Counted from the first letter of the stretch, positions 1 to 9,765 are shown. The stretch is DNA of 64,000 nt from Methanoregulaceae archaeon PtaB.Bin056 (GCA_002067095.1 MVQD01000086.1:1-64000), one strand, 5' to 3'. Made by a program: numbers and translations. Notes: generated by a model not told the origin, from the letters alone.

Positions 1-465
1 ATGACAGAGTTAAAAAGACGCAGAATCATACGCATTGGCGATATTGTCGTCTTTGATAAGGGATATTACTCGTACAACAACTATATTCAGGGCATCTTTG
101 AATTCAACATCGTTCCATTGATATTTTCCAAAAAGAAGTTCTCAATTTCGAAATTGATGAGGAAATGTATCTATCCATTATGGATCTTCGGCAGATCTGA
201 TACCAAGATTCTTATGAAACGATTTGCATCATTGGCCAGACGATTGTTCATGCATCTTCGTGATGAGATACCCTTCCTGGAGAAGAGATCTCTCATTGAG
301 GATGTATTCAAAACAGCGAAAAATGCATTCGGTTTGAGGAAAATTCACAAGTATACAACGAAATCTGTGAAAAAGACAATTTGTTTGAATGTACTTTTAC
401 TCGGACTCGTGATTTCTTTGGGCTTTGACAAAAAAATCGATTTACAGAGGCTCGCTGAATGGTGA
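1..465 (+). CDS. DDE transposase, C-terminal part (IS4-like)
   Basis: The readable part is 154 residues and begins at the window edge, so the gene almost certainly continues upstream. It contains a DKGY motif (second catalytic Asp region, like the DRGY of IS4-type enzymes) near residue 20 and, near residue 96-108, R-x3-E-x6-K, the signature around the catalytic Glu in IS4-family DDE transposases. The C-terminus is a hydrophobic segment followed by a stop at 463-465. The DNA is visibly AT-richer than the rest of the window, which fits a recent arrival. No terminal inverted repeat can be identified because only one end is in view. Whether the element is intact cannot be judged. Confidence 0.75.
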   Translation: MTELKRRRIIRIGDIVVFDKGYYSYNNYIQGIFEFNIVPLIFSKKKFSISKLMRKCIYPLWIFGRSDTKILMKRFASLARRLFMHLRDEIPFLEKRSLIEDVFKTAKNAFGLRKIHKYTTKSVKKTICLNVLLLGLVISLGFDKKIDLQRLAEW

Positions 466-641
466 GTTGTTAAGGGGGCTACAACATGATGATGATCCGG
501 GGCATCTCCGGCAGACCTGTCCAATTCTTCGGTCAGGAGCACCCGTGTCTGCTTGTTCGCGAGAGAAGGACTGGATTGGACTCTCGCTGGCTGATCAATT
601 CACAATCCTTATTTACGAAAAAAATGGCCTGGATGGATCTC

Positions 642-3149
642 TCACGCCGGAGAGAAATGGATCGCCTGGTCGTAGAGGATCTCGGTGCTGACCGGGCCTA
701 TACCCGTCCCAGGCTCAACATAAGTCCGATACCCGATGCGGATTGGGACATCCTCCGGGATCCCGAGGCCGCCGCAGCAGTACGGGATCTCTGTGCATCC
801 CGCCTCGCCGTTGCAGTGGCGTGCAAACTTCCAGACATAGAAGAGGCCGGCATCGGGGTTCCCTGGGAGATACGAGTCAGCAGAACCGGCAATATCAGTA
901 TCAGTGACTGCAACTACGCCATTCAATGCTTCGGTCCCGTAGACCGCAATGTTCGTGTAGACCACTTTTCCGGTTGCCTGGTGGTTGACACCGTACACGA
1001 TGACGAAATCATCGTCGGAGAGGAGGTAATCACCGTTCCGCAGGTAGAACGCGTCCCGGTTATCCCCCAGTGCGTCTGCTTCCCGCTGGAGTGAATCATA
1101 TCCCTCGAGTATCCAGATATACGACTTGTTCGCGGTTGCGACCATCCCGCTCCCGTACCTGGCAAGGATTGCATCACGGAGCGCCTCCTGTGTCTTCAGG
1201 AGGTCAAGCTCGTGGGTATCGCCAGTTCCCCGGACGATGAGCCGCGGCACAGTATAGGGCTGCTGAGTGTGCGGGGTGTTCGGTGTAAGTCTGAAGACAT
1301 AGCCCGGTGTACCGTTCAAATACTCATTCCCCCTTGTCTCGTTGGCAAAGAACGCCAGTCTGTGTATGAAAGTGACGGTGTCCGAAGTATTCGACAGGCC
1401 CATCCGGATGAGCCCGGACGGGATGATGTCGGTATTCATCATGCCTGCAGGGTACCCTGCCTTCAAGGCTGCCTTTCTCACCAGATCGTTTGTGCCCCGG
1501 TCACCGGTGGTGATGACCATCACGGGTTTCTCGAAAGGACCTGGGTTGAACTGGCCTGGTGTCGTGCCGACGTTGATGCGATAATTGTTGATGGTGTCGC
1601 CGAGGCTTGCAAATATACGCTCAAAATCATTCAGTTCGGTGAACCAGCGCGTCCCGACATAACTCCGGTAACTGAAGTATTTCACCTCGGGAGGGGTGGA
1701 TCCCACAAAGACAATTGCCTCATCAGGCTCCATGAAGTAATCCAGCCAGAGGCCTTTGTTATCAGGCCTGATGGGTGCGTCTGAAACCCTTCCCCCCTGG
1801 GCAAGACCCGGGTAACCCGGGAGCTTGTAGACGAGGTAAGGGGTGCTCGGGTTATTCCCGTAGCAACTCGGGATGATTCCGGCATCGTACATGGCGAGGA
1901 CATCGAAGGCCTCAAACTTACCCTGCTGGACGGTGAAGCCTTCTTGTTCAAGGGCGGAGATGAACGCATTGATCTTATCGGATCCGTCCGTCTTTTTGGA
2001 CAGGGCCACAAAGAGAAGCTGCTCCTTTCCAGGTGTCACGGTCACCGTCCGGTTGGCGGTCTCGTATCCTGCCTTCGAGAGTGAGACTGCATACGTCCCC
2101 GGCTCAAGATCATTTACGGTAAGCGGGGTCGGCCCGATCGCGGAATTGTTGAAGAGGACATCTGCTCCCGACGGCGTAGTCTGGATCCGCAGGCTCCCAT
2201 AAGTCGCCGTGAGGGTCGCAGTCACCGTCGTAGGTCTTCCGGCTGAAATGGTCACGTCTCTTTCGTAGGGCGCATACCCCGTCTTTTCCAGTACGAGGGC
2301 ATGCACCCCCGGCTCGATGCCGGAGATCGTCCTCGGTGTTGAGCCTTTCGCCTCCCCGTCAAGGAGGATGGTTGCCCCTGATGGGATAGACGATACGCTC
2401 AGAAACCCGGTGGAGGCGGGTGTCCTCGTCGGGGTGGGCCCCGGTCCTCCCTGGTTGACGTGGACGACGAAGACCGAGATCGGTTGAATCCCGGACATCC
2501 CCGGGGGAGTGTCATGACAGAGGCTTGCTGATGCCTCCCCGGAGACAAACGTGAGGGTGACACCTGAGCCGTCTGCAGGGTCAGTATAGGTTACTTCCCC
2601 GCCGGGAAGGAGTGTCTCGGCCAGCATCTCAACTCCGTCGCGGGAGATGGTGACGTCTGCTGCATCTGCCTGGCAGACCATGCCGGAGCAGTTACCGCAG
2701 TCTGGCTCTGTGTTGACTTCCAGGCTGTACCTGGATGCCAGAGGTGCACGAAGAATCCCCAGGTCCCCGAAGAGCCGGGTCGCGTGGTGGGGCTCTGACG
2801 AGTACAAGGGGGTCAGGACCCCGATGCCTGCCCATCGTTCACCCTGCGAGCCGACACTCCCCGCTTCAACAGACGAACCTATCCTGACATGGTCAAAGAC
2901 CTCAGGGGCAGGAGCGGTGCCGGTGAGTATCTGCGGGCTGATCGATCTCCAGTTGCATATCGCGGCGCCATCAACATACTCGCAGCCCCACCTGTGTGTC
3001 ACGAGGATGGTGACAGTATTGTCCGAGCGGGACAGGTCGGTCACGGTCCCCCTGAAGCAATAGGAAGGCAGGATAGCTGCAGCGGGTAGGCAGAAGGCAC
3101 AGAGCGCGAGGACAAGGAAGAGGATGATAAGTGTACGGTGTGGATTCAT
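642..3149 (-). CDS. Secreted protein with two PEGA domains
   Basis: An 835-residue exported protein. The start at 3149 is chosen because a GGAGGAGAT ribosome-binding site sits just upstream and a classical signal peptide follows. Residues 248-315 and 318-383 are two consecutive PEGA domains (patterns 'PSGATILLDG' and 'PSGADVLFNN'), small beta-sandwiches common in archaeal surface proteins. The N-terminal 200 residues contain many cysteines, including C-x2-C-x4-C, possibly disulfide-bonded. The C-terminal 450 residues are unrecognised, rich in aromatic residues and Gly, and contain a late Cys cluster. PEGA domains suggest a role at the S-layer; no catalytic motif is evident. It stands alone, with no operon partner. 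Confidence 0.75.
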   Translation of the reverse strand: MNPHRTLIILFLVLALCAFCLPAAAILPSYCFRGTVTDLSRSDNTVTILVTHRWGCEYVDGAAICNWRSISPQILTGTAPAPEVFDHVRIGSSVEAGSVGSQGERWAGIGVLTPLYSSEPHHATRLFGDLGILRAPLASRYSLEVNTEPDCGNCSGMVCQADAADVTISRDGVEMLAETLLPGGEVTYTDPADGSGVTLTFVSGEASASLCHDTPPGMSGIQPISVFVVHVNQGGPGPTPTRTPASTGFLSVSSIPSGATILLDGEAKGSTPRTISGIEPGVHALVLEKTGYAPYERDVTISAGRPTTVTATLTATYGSLRIQTTPSGADVLFNNSAIGPTPLTVNDLEPGTYAVSLSKAGYETANRTVTVTPGKEQLLFVALSKKTDGSDKINAFISALEQEGFTVQQGKFEAFDVLAMYDAGIIPSCYGNNPSTPYLVYKLPGYPGLAQGGRVSDAPIRPDNKGLWLDYFMEPDEAIVFVGSTPPEVKYFSYRSYVGTRWFTELNDFERIFASLGDTINNYRINVGTTPGQFNPGPFEKPVMVITTGDRGTNDLVRKAALKAGYPAGMMNTDIIPSGLIRMGLSNTSDTVTFIHRLAFFANETRGNEYLNGTPGYVFRLTPNTPHTQQPYTVPRLIVRGTGDTHELDLLKTQEALRDAILARYGSGMVATANKSYIWILEGYDSLQREADALGDNRDAFYLRNGDYLLSDDDFVIVYGVNHQATGKVVYTNIAVYGTEALNGVVAVTDTDIAGSADSYLPGNPDAGLFYVWKFARHCNGEAGCTEIPYCCGGLGIPEDVPIRIGYRTYVEPGTGIGPVSTEILYDQAIHFSPA

Positions 3150-3513
3150 GGAGTCATCTCCTCCGGATTGGTCCGGTATTGATGGAGAGCAATGCGCAGG
3201 AGAGTAAATAGTTTTATGCAATTGTTCCAGGGTAATCGACTACAGGAGCGCAGATCCACGGTGCCGGATACAATTCGCCAAGACAATCGATTGAAGAGTC
3301 CCGGGTGACGAGCATGAATGGATACTATTGATTCCAGGGTCTTTTCGTTAGTTATCGTCGTTCCTGCCAGCCGCGCAATCTGTTCCCAAGCGACCAGGCA
3401 ACGGAATAAAAGATCGAAAAAAAAACGTCCTGCCATATGACTGTGCCCTCACCTTTTTTTGGAGGATATGCCCGGATGAAGCAGGGATCGGTCTATCGAA
3501 CAAGACGAAAAAA
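3150..3513. other. Intergenic, 364 bases
   Basis: Upstream region of the PEGA gene. Reading frames here have no recognisable protein features. It includes an A-rich run near 3415-3426 and should hold the promoter of the PEGA gene; I could not single out a convincing TATA box. Confidence 0.4.
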
Positions 3514-3870
3514 TTATTCAAAAAGGATCCTCAACTTCCGTTCGATAAGTGGAGAGATCCGGTATTGCCCTTGTTCAAATGTTCCAGATGATTGGTACTG
3601 GATTGCGCATTCCAGATCATCATCTGATATCGCCAGATGGGCAGGACTCATCGTCTCCGTGAGAGTCGGAGATCCCACCTTGCTCTTCGTCCTGCAGAGA
3701 TCAATGCTTGTCCCGTGCAGGTCCAGGTAATAATACCAGTCCCCGATGGGTATCCACCTGTCCTCGCATTTCCGCTCATCCATTTTATTAAAGAAATCAC
3801 TGGCATCATACGGGGGGCCGGCCTCGATCCTGAGCCAGTGCATCTTCCTCTCAATATTTTTCGTTGCCAT
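3514..3870 (-). CDS. Hypothetical protein, 118 aa
   Basis: Family not recognised. The start at 3870 follows a good ribosome-binding site (GGTGAGGAG, short spacer). The protein is soluble, mildly acidic, with an aromatic stretch around residues 42-50 (IGDWYYYLDLHG) and no signal peptide or membrane segment. The composition and the ribosome-binding site argue for a real gene; overlapping frames on the other strand lack both. It has no clear operon partner. Confidence 0.6.
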   Translation of the reverse strand: MATKNIERKMHWLRIEAGPPYDASDFFNKMDERKCEDRWIPIGDWYYYLDLHGTSIDLCRTKSKVGSPTLTETMSPAHLAISDDDLECAIQYQSSGTFEQGQYRISPLIERKLRILFE

Positions 3871-4076
3871 TTCTCCTCACCTCTCATCCCACCTCTCCCA
3901 GGCTCGCGGTTCACCTGATCGTCTCCCTGCGGTTCAAGAACAGGAGAGGTGTCTCCAGTTTCAATCTGGATGGAAGGAAGTAGCTTTCCATGCTTATTAA
4001 ACTATTTGTATTATTTATTCTTTTTGATAACGGGAATTATCGATTAGTAGACATCCAGAGGGGTTCTTACAACGGG

Positions 4077-5303
4077 TTACATCCGCTTCACCGCATACTT
4101 GGCGAGGGCAATGATCGTGAGGATAGGAGGGGCGCCCGGCGTCGCAGGGAGGACCGAGGCATCGCAGGCATAGAGGCCGGAAAAAGGGGTCACGAGCCTG
4201 TTATCCACCGACACGCCGATTCTCGCCGTGCCGCCAGGATGGGAGCCCCGGAGGGGGAGCGTGACGAATGTTGAGGGGTCTACGCCTGCCTCTGCGAGGA
4301 TCGCACCGGCGACCGAGGAACCTTCCGCGAGCCGCAGCGCATCGGTCCCGGTCACCCCCTTCTCGATAGTATCGCCCACCCGACCGGTGTCCTCGTCCGC
4401 GATCTTGACCATCATGCCGAGCACGTCCCCTTCTGCCACGGTATGCCCGGCGCCTCTCAGAGCGGCCACGAGCTGCCGCGAATAATGCGTCAGGATGAGA
4501 CTGCTGCTCTGTGCCACGTATGCGCCCATCGGGACATCCTGGTGGAACCTGATGCCAGGACAGACGCCGCCGATGCTTGCGAAGGTGTCGCAGAAGAGCG
4601 GTGCGGACTGGATCCCGATGCTTCCAAGGAGACGTGGGGTCTCCAGGGCTCCGGCTGCGATCACCACGAGGTCATCATGATATTCCTTTGACCCGCACCG
4701 GACGCCGGTCACCCGACCTCCCCGGGCAAGTATCGCCGATACAGCCCTTCCGGTCAGCACCTGCGCACCGTGTTCCCGTGCTGCTTCAACGAACCGGACC
4801 GCGTTCCACCGTGCCTGAACAGGGCAGCCAAAACTGCAGCGCCCGTCCATGCAGCACTTCCCTGGATCAATGAACTTGGGCATCTTCCTGACCGGGAGCC
4901 CGAGCCGGGAGGCGGCGTCCATCAACCTGCGTGTCCCTTCCCCGATGAGTTCATCGGGGAGTTCCTGGACGCCGAGCTCCTGCTCCGCTTCGGAAAATTC
5001 CCTGGTGAGATCGATCCCGAGTCCACGCAGATCCTCCTCCAGGCACCGCATGGCATTCCCTGCCGAGACCATAGTGGTCCCGCCAAGGCAGCAGGTACGC
5101 ATCAGCTTCACCCCGGCATCCACGTTCGCATAGTGCCGGTAGGCATCCTCCTCCGCGATCCTTGGACCCTTCTCGATGAGCAGGACCTGGTGGCCTGCCT
5201 CGGCGAGCTCCTTTGCCACCGTCGCGCCGCCAGCCCCGGAACCGACCACGATTGCCATACTGGAGAGAGGGTGCCCGGGAGTGATAAGGTACTGGGAAGC
5301 CAA
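4077..5303 (-). CDS. GMC-family FAD-dependent oxidoreductase
   Basis: A flavoprotein of about 408 residues. Just after the start region is the dinucleotide-binding fold GSGAGGATVAKEL with the acidic 'LIEKGP' end of beta-2 that holds the FAD ribose. The middle has a Cys-rich stretch (CCMDGRCSFGC) like the ferredoxin-like cysteine pattern of archaeal and clostridial GMC relatives, and the C-terminus has the GMC signature region SHPGGTARIG followed by 'LYACDASVLP'. GMC enzymes oxidise alcohols, sugars or polyols; the substrate is unknown. TTG at 5303 has a ribosome-binding site (GAAGGA); ATG at 5258 is a good alternative that begins right at the Rossmann strand. It is monocistronic. Confidence 0.8.
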   Translation of the reverse strand: MASQYLITPGHPLSSMAIVVGSGAGGATVAKELAEAGHQVLLIEKGPRIAEEDAYRHYANVDAGVKLMRTCCLGGTTMVSAGNAMRCLEEDLRGLGIDLTREFSEAEQELGVQELPDELIGEGTRRLMDAASRLGLPVRKMPKFIDPGKCCMDGRCSFGCPVQARWNAVRFVEAAREHGAQVLTGRAVSAILARGGRVTGVRCGSKEYHDDLVVIAAGALETPRLLGSIGIQSAPLFCDTFASIGGVCPGIRFHQDVPMGAYVAQSSSLILTHYSRQLVAALRGAGHTVAEGDVLGMMVKIADEDTGRVGDTIEKGVTGTDALRLAEGSSVAGAILAEAGVDPSTFVTLPLRGSHPGGTARIGVSVDNRLVTPFSGLYACDASVLPATPGAPPILTIIALAKYAVKRM

Positions 5304-5507
5304 AGGTGTTCCTTCGCAATCGTGGGTGGGCCAATGGAGTATCTCTTGAAAAACCCCCGGGCACGGGAGGGGTGAGGGTGAAGAGACTGGCACATGAGAG
5401 GATAAATTGTACTTCTCTCTCCCCTCAACTGCGGATGGATAAATTCCCCCTCATATTCCCAGAAGACCCTTCCCGAAATACTTTCAGGATTCCTGTATCA
5501 CGCAGTA

Positions 5508-6044
5508 TCACCTGAGGGCCTGCACAAACTCTTCAGGAACGATGATATCAAAGAGAGTGTGGATCCCAGCCCGTGCATTGTCAAACCAGTCCAATAGGTC
5601 ATCGCATGAAGTAAACCTGGCAGGTTCTGCGGTATACATGGAAAAAATCAGGGTCCACCCAGGCCTGCCGGGCCTGTTGAGAAGTGAAATGACTGACCCG
5701 GCAGTGCCGGGGATATTTGTGGGGATGAGCACGATCTTGTGTCCGCTGGTCTTGTAATCATAGTGCCGGGAGATGAGGTCTTCGATATCTTCAATTCCGG
5801 GCAGGGTAACCCCGGACAGGAGAGGGAAGAGGTCGGTATATTGGAGCATGCACCCGTCAATCCGGGAGATATCTTCTGCACCGGCAATCATCTCCCTGAC
5901 CATTTTCCTGATGTGCGGCCAGCCCGGATAGGGTCCCGGGATTGAAAGGGAGAGTGATCCGGCATCATGTCCGAGGGTGCAGCGGCAGACGACCTCCTCG
6001 ACCGGTGAGCGGGAAAAGGAATGTGGAGGCGGATAGTCCATCAA
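5508..6044 (-). CDS. Hypothetical protein, possible TIGR04255-like
   Basis: A 178-residue soluble protein. The beginning (PPPHSFSRSPVEEVVCRC) and the phrase 'LQYTDLFPLL', together with the length and alternating hydrophobic strands, resemble the poorly characterised TIGR04255 family, in which a conserved Pro-Pro-x-x-Glu opening precedes a beta-rich domain. The match is from memory of family style and is weak. No signal peptide or membrane segment. Neighbours do not suggest a function. Confidence 0.5.
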   Translation of the reverse strand: MMDYPPPHSFSRSPVEEVVCRCTLGHDAGSLSLSIPGPYPGWPHIRKMVREMIAGAEDISRIDGCMLQYTDLFPLLSGVTLPGIEDIEDLISRHYDYKTSGHKIVLIPTNIPGTAGSVISLLNRPGRPGWTLIFSMYTAEPARFTSCDDLLDWFDNARAGIHTLFDIIVPEEFVQALR

Positions 6045-6183
6045 GAAAAGGAGTATGGGGGGTTCGTTCCTTTATCTTTCCTCTTCTCTTTGCAGGCATC
6101 TGCGATGCGGGGCATCCGCAACATAATGCACGACCGGTTGTGGCGGGAGTACAGCACTCGCAAAGACCCGCTCGCTCGAAACG

Positions 6184-6432
6184 CTATTTCTGTCCCTTAC
6201 CAAGGGTATCGAGAAGAGACTCCATTAATTCTACATTGCGGGTGACATTCCTGTCGATATTATCCAGGGTGATCACATATCCCCATAGCATGATGATCAT
6301 GCTGACTATGAGAAAGAATTGGGAGGAGGCCAACAAACTGGAACCTGGCACAATCATGCCAATGAACCCGATAACTATACCGATGAGAAGGACGATCAAT
6401 CCAATCAAGAAGAATGTCCGGATCTTCGACAT
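6184..6432 (-). CDS. Small membrane protein, two transmembrane helices
   Basis: An 82-residue protein with two clear transmembrane helices (about residues 7-29 and 36-54) joined by a short Gly/Pro turn, followed by a polar, charged tail (NIDRNVTRNVELMESLL) that could form a short amphipathic helix. Family not recognised. The start at 6432 lacks an obvious ribosome-binding site, so it may be leaderless. The hydrophobic periodicity is hard to explain by chance, which is the main evidence for the gene. Confidence 0.6.
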   Translation of the reverse strand: MSKIRTFFLIGLIVLLIGIVIGFIGMIVPGSSLLASSQFFLIVSMIIMLWGYVITLDNIDRNVTRNVELMESLLDTLGKGQK

Positions 6433-6949
6433 GCAGGATACTATTCTTACATGATTATTAATCTTCTGTGATAAAATCTAACTGGAAGGGCATCTTCCCT
6501 CAAGCAAGTCCCCAAATTTCGACCAAGCCTGGATATCTTATCCCTTATGTACATGATATATTCATAAAATGTGACTGCCTCGCGCCACAACCGGAAGGAA
6601 CCGCGGGATGATATTTTTTTCCCGACGATAATGACTGCCCCGTTTTTATGAATGCGTAATGCATGCGTCCTGGAGAGAAACCTGCAGGTTTTATACTCAT
6701 CCTCCCTGAAAAAATTGTGCGAAAATGTGATATCCTCTCCCTGGCCCTTTTCCGAATTGGATTACGGCCAGCGTTCTGGTAAGTAATCCTCGCAACAGAG
6801 TGTGCATGTCTGAAAAGAGTTACGACATTTATCCAGTATTCTTTTTTAAAAAAAGTAGGTCTTTTCGAGAGTACCAAAAAAAAGGCCTAACGAGGATGAT
6901 CTACAATCATTCCGCAATCCTTTTTCACCTGCTTTCTCAAGAATCTAGT
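6433..6949. other. Intergenic, about 517 bases
   Basis: AT-rich DNA between two divergent genes. It has a T-run/A-run palindrome near 6841-6856, which could act as a terminator or promoter element. Frames that cross the region contain homopolymer-type peptides and look non-coding. Nothing else is seen. Confidence 0.35.
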
Positions 6950-7168
6950 ATGTCATCGATAGATGGATATACCGATTACCAGCGCCGGGAATATTGTAAG
7001 GATGTGAAATGCCCCATCCAGCTGCTCCTGGACAAAGAAGTGGAGAAATCCCCGAAATATGAAGATATCCGGGCAATCTGTGCATCCAACTGCCTGCACA
7101 CGACGCACGAATTCCACCACTGGCTGATCCAGAAGGGCTACCTAATCGTAAGGCACAAGAGAGAGTGA
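6950..7168 (+). CDS. Small conserved-type cysteine/histidine protein
   Basis: A 72-residue soluble protein beginning MSSIDGY. It has four well-spaced features typical of a small metal- or redox-binding domain: 'YCKDVKCP' (C-x4-C), 'ICASNCLHTTHEFHHW' (C-x3-C followed by three His) and a hydrophobic C-terminus. I believe similar short proteins occur widely in methanogens, but I do not know a function. A longer reading frame runs upstream, but the region before 6950 is AT-rich and looks non-coding, so the internal ATG is preferred. Confidence 0.6.
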   Translation: MSSIDGYTDYQRREYCKDVKCPIQLLLDKEVEKSPKYEDIRAICASNCLHTTHEFHHWLIQKGYLIVRHKRE

Positions 7169-7287
7169 TCCCGGTTTTCCAGGAAAGATCTGCGGCGTGT
7201 CCTTCCAGCCTATCACCGTATTTTGCTCGGAAATCACAAGAGTTTTTTTACCGTTGCACATCCTTACTTCTCGTGAAGTGTCTCGCA

Positions 7288-8112
7288 ATGGCAACTGCAT
7301 ATCTTGATGTCGGGATCCAGAGCCGGATGAACCGGATCATCAATCCAAAGGACAACCGGGTCGTGATGCTCGCGGTCGACCATCCCTATTTCCAGGGGCC
7401 GACAACGGGTCTCCGGAACATGAGCAACACGATAAAGACCCTCCTCCCCTTCTGTGACTGCCTGATGACCACACGCGGGGCGGTGCGGGCCAATATTGCG
7501 CCCGAAGACCTCGGGTCAAAACCCATCATGCTGCGGGTGTCGGGCGGAAACAGCGTCCTCTTCGACGAGCTGAGCGACGAGCAGATCACGGTCTCTATTG
7601 AGGACGCCATCCGGATGGATGCGGCCGGCGTCGCGGTCAGCGTGTTTATCGGCTCTGCCAACCAGCAGCAGACGATCCTGAACCTGACCGACACAATCAA
7701 CTGCGCCGAGGAGTACGGGATCCCGGTACTTGCCGTGACCGCGGTAGGCAAGAACATGGCAAGGGACCTCCGCTACCTGGCGCTCGCATCCCGCATCTGC
7801 CAGGATGCCGGGGCTCGGATCATCAAGACCTATTACTGCGAGGAATTCTCAAAATTGGTCGACTGGGTCGCTCCCACCGCGGTTGTCGTGGCGGGCGGGA
7901 AGTATTCGAGTCCGCCTGACGCGCTCCAGATGGCCTACGACTCTGTCCAGGCAGGTGCCGTGGGAGTTGACTTCGGCCGGAACATCTTCCAGGACGACAA
8001 TCCTGTTGGCATGATCAAGGCAATCGGCTCGATTGTCCACGGAAACCATACCGTGAAGGAAGCGCTTGATATCTACAAGGCCTGCATGCCCGTTGCAAAA
8101 AAACTCGAATAA
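7288..8112 (+). CDS. LsrF/DhnA-type class I aldolase
   Basis: A 274-residue TIM-barrel protein closely resembling LsrF (3-hydroxy-5-phosphonooxypentane-2,4-dione thiolase) and the archaeal class I aldolase family. Shared features are 'GIQSRMNRI', 'MLAVDHPYFQGPTTGL', 'RVSGGNSVL', 'VTAVGKNMARDLRY', and 'ARIIKTYYCEEF', whose Lys is the expected Schiff-base residue. The C-terminus has 'AGGK' and 'GVDFGRNIFQ', which bind phosphate in this family. There are no other lsr genes nearby, so autoinducer-2 breakdown is not implied; related archaeal enzymes make aromatic amino-acid precursors or condense sugar phosphates. The preferred start is the ATG at 7288 because homology begins there; a longer frame opens upstream with no homology. 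Confidence 0.85.
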   Translation: MATAYLDVGIQSRMNRIINPKDNRVVMLAVDHPYFQGPTTGLRNMSNTIKTLLPFCDCLMTTRGAVRANIAPEDLGSKPIMLRVSGGNSVLFDELSDEQITVSIEDAIRMDAAGVAVSVFIGSANQQQTILNLTDTINCAEEYGIPVLAVTAVGKNMARDLRYLALASRICQDAGARIIKTYYCEEFSKLVDWVAPTAVVVAGGKYSSPPDALQMAYDSVQAGAVGVDFGRNIFQDDNPVGMIKAIGSIVHGNHTVKEALDIYKACMPVAKKLE

Positions 8113-8181
8113 GAATGGAATATCCTTCAAATAGCCGGTGTTTCCGGTTCACTGGAACAAGACGACCCCGGTGTGCCTAAA

Positions 8182-8655
8182 ATGGAGAGCCTCGTCATTG
8201 TGTATTCTTATCATCACCATAACACAGAGAGAATAGCACGGGTAATCGCGAATGTCCTTGACGCCCCGGTAAAAAAACCGGACGAGGTGACTCCCGAAGA
8301 GATTTCCGGGTACGGGCTCATTGGGTTTGGTTCAGGGATCTACCACGGAATGCACCATGAATCCCTGCTCTCACTTGCCGACAGGCTCCCCAGTGCCAGT
8401 TCTGGGACTGCATTCTTGTTCTCAACTGCTGGGATTACTGGAGAGAGAAAGACCTCAAAGGATCATTCCCTCCTTCGGGAAAAACTGCAGGCGAAGGGGT
8501 ACCGTGTTACTGGTGAATTCAGTTGCAAGGGGTACAACACGAATAGTTTTTTGAAATATCTCGGCGGAATGAACAGAGGCAGGCCGAATGCAGAAGACAT
8601 TCACCGAGCTTGGGAGTTTGCCCGGAACCTGCGAAAGGAATTGGTGGATCGGTAA
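8182..8655 (+). CDS. Flavodoxin-family protein
   Basis: About 157 residues with a flavodoxin-like fold: strand 1 'LVIVYSYHHHNTERIA' provides the phosphate-binding loop (normally T/S-x-T-G-x-T, here SYHHHNT), 'YGLIGFGSGIYHGMHHESL' the loop that packs on the isoalloxazine ring, and 'TAFLFSTAG' the third FMN loop. It is expected to bind FMN and transfer electrons in the cytoplasm. The C-terminus 'RPNAEDIHRAWEFARNLRKEL' is typical of archaeal flavodoxin-like proteins. GTG at 8173 is an alternative start. The partner enzyme is not evident. Confidence 0.8.
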   Translation: MESLVIVYSYHHHNTERIARVIANVLDAPVKKPDEVTPEEISGYGLIGFGSGIYHGMHHESLLSLADRLPSASSGTAFLFSTAGITGERKTSKDHSLLREKLQAKGYRVTGEFSCKGYNTNSFLKYLGGMNRGRPNAEDIHRAWEFARNLRKELVDR

Positions 8656-8712
8656 CCTGTCCTTGTGGGGGAGTATGCGTACTGCGAAATATCATCTTTC
8701 CGGGGAAATTTC

Positions 8713-9765
8713 ATGAAAGCCGCAATCTATTATTCAAACAGTGACATCCGCACCGAAGAGGTCGAGGATATCGCCGCCGGCCCGGGCGAAGTCAAGGTCA
8801 AAATCATGGCGTGCGGGGTGTGCGGGTCGGATGTCATGGAATGGTACCGGATCAGGCGTGCGGGACGGCCGGGGGGTATCGGGGCGTTCGGGCACGAGTG
8901 CACGGGGGTCATTGCCGAGATCGGCTCCGGAGTCGATCCGAAGTGGAAAGTGGGGGACCGGGTCGTGGTGACCCACCATGTCCCCTGCAACACGTGCAAT
9001 GCATGTCTCCGCGGGCACGCGACCGCATGCGAAACGCTGCAGAAGACGAAGTTCAAGAACGCATACGGGGCATTCGCCGAGTATGTGGTCCTCCCCCCGA
9101 TCAACGTCGACCGGGGGATGCTGCGCCTTCCCGATCAGGTCTCGTTTGATGCAGGGACCTTTGTCGAACCTCTTGGATGCGTGGTCCGTGGGCAACGATT
9201 CGCGCCCACATCGGATGGGAGGTCAGTCCTTATCATCGGGGCCGGGATCACGGGACTCCTCCATTTAAAGGCAGCCCGCCTGAACGGTGCGGGATTTATT
9301 GCCGTCTCCAACCCGAGTCCCGACCGGCTGAAGATCGCCCGGAAATTCGGCGCGGATGCGACTATTTCAGCCGCGGAAGATGTCCCGGAAAGGTTTAAAG
9401 AACTAAACGGGGGGTCTGGCGCAGATACCGTGATTATGACCGCCCCGGTCCCTGTATGCGTGAAGCAGTCGCTTGATGCGGTCGGACGCGGGGGCACGGT
9501 CCTGTTTTTCGCCCCCACAAATCCTGATATCCAGTCAGGGATCAATCTCTGGAGCCTGTGGCAGAAGGAGGTCACAATCACCCATTCCTATGCTGCCGAT
9601 CTCAATGATCTTTCCACTGCGCTCGCATGGATCAAATATGGGAGAATCGAGATAACCGATATGATCACCCATGTGTTTCCCCTGCGGGACACAGTCGAAG
9701 GCTTTCAGATCACCGCCCGGCATAAAGAAGGGAGCCTGAAGGCGATCGTGCACCCCCAGGAATAA
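8713..9765 (+). CDS. Zinc-dependent alcohol/polyol dehydrogenase (MDR)
   Basis: A 350-residue medium-chain dehydrogenase. Catalytic zinc ligands are Cys37 (GVCGSD) and the His61-Glu62 pair (GHE). The structural zinc lobe has Cys92, Cys95, Cys98 and Cys106. The NAD(P)-binding Rossmann motif is 'GAGITGLLHLKAA'. Sequence style is like L-threonine/sorbitol dehydrogenases, so the substrate is a secondary alcohol or sugar alcohol; the exact one cannot be told. Start at 8713 follows GGGGAAAT. It is separated from the flavodoxin gene by about 57 bases and could be cotranscribed with it. Confidence 0.88.
   Translation: MKAAIYYSNSDIRTEEVEDIAAGPGEVKVKIMACGVCGSDVMEWYRIRRAGRPGGIGAFGHECTGVIAEIGSGVDPKWKVGDRVVVTHHVPCNTCNACLRGHATACETLQKTKFKNAYGAFAEYVVLPPINVDRGMLRLPDQVSFDAGTFVEPLGCVVRGQRFAPTSDGRSVLIIGAGITGLLHLKAARLNGAGFIAVSNPSPDRLKIARKFGADATISAAEDVPERFKELNGGSGADTVIMTAPVPVCVKQSLDAVGRGGTVLFFAPTNPDIQSGINLWSLWQKEVTITHSYAADLNDLSTALAWIKYGRIEITDMITHVFPLRDTVEGFQITARHKEGSLKAIVHPQE

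Noticed and set aside
486-1094. Long plus-strand frame opposite the PEGA gene
   Set aside because: It overlaps the C-terminus of a well-supported secreted protein, lacks a ribosome-binding site and has no recognisable domain; it mirrors the codon bias of the other strand.
6841-6856. Palindromic T-run/A-run as a CRISPR or transposon end
   Set aside because: It is a simple homopolymer palindrome with no repeats or partner; more likely a terminator or promoter element.
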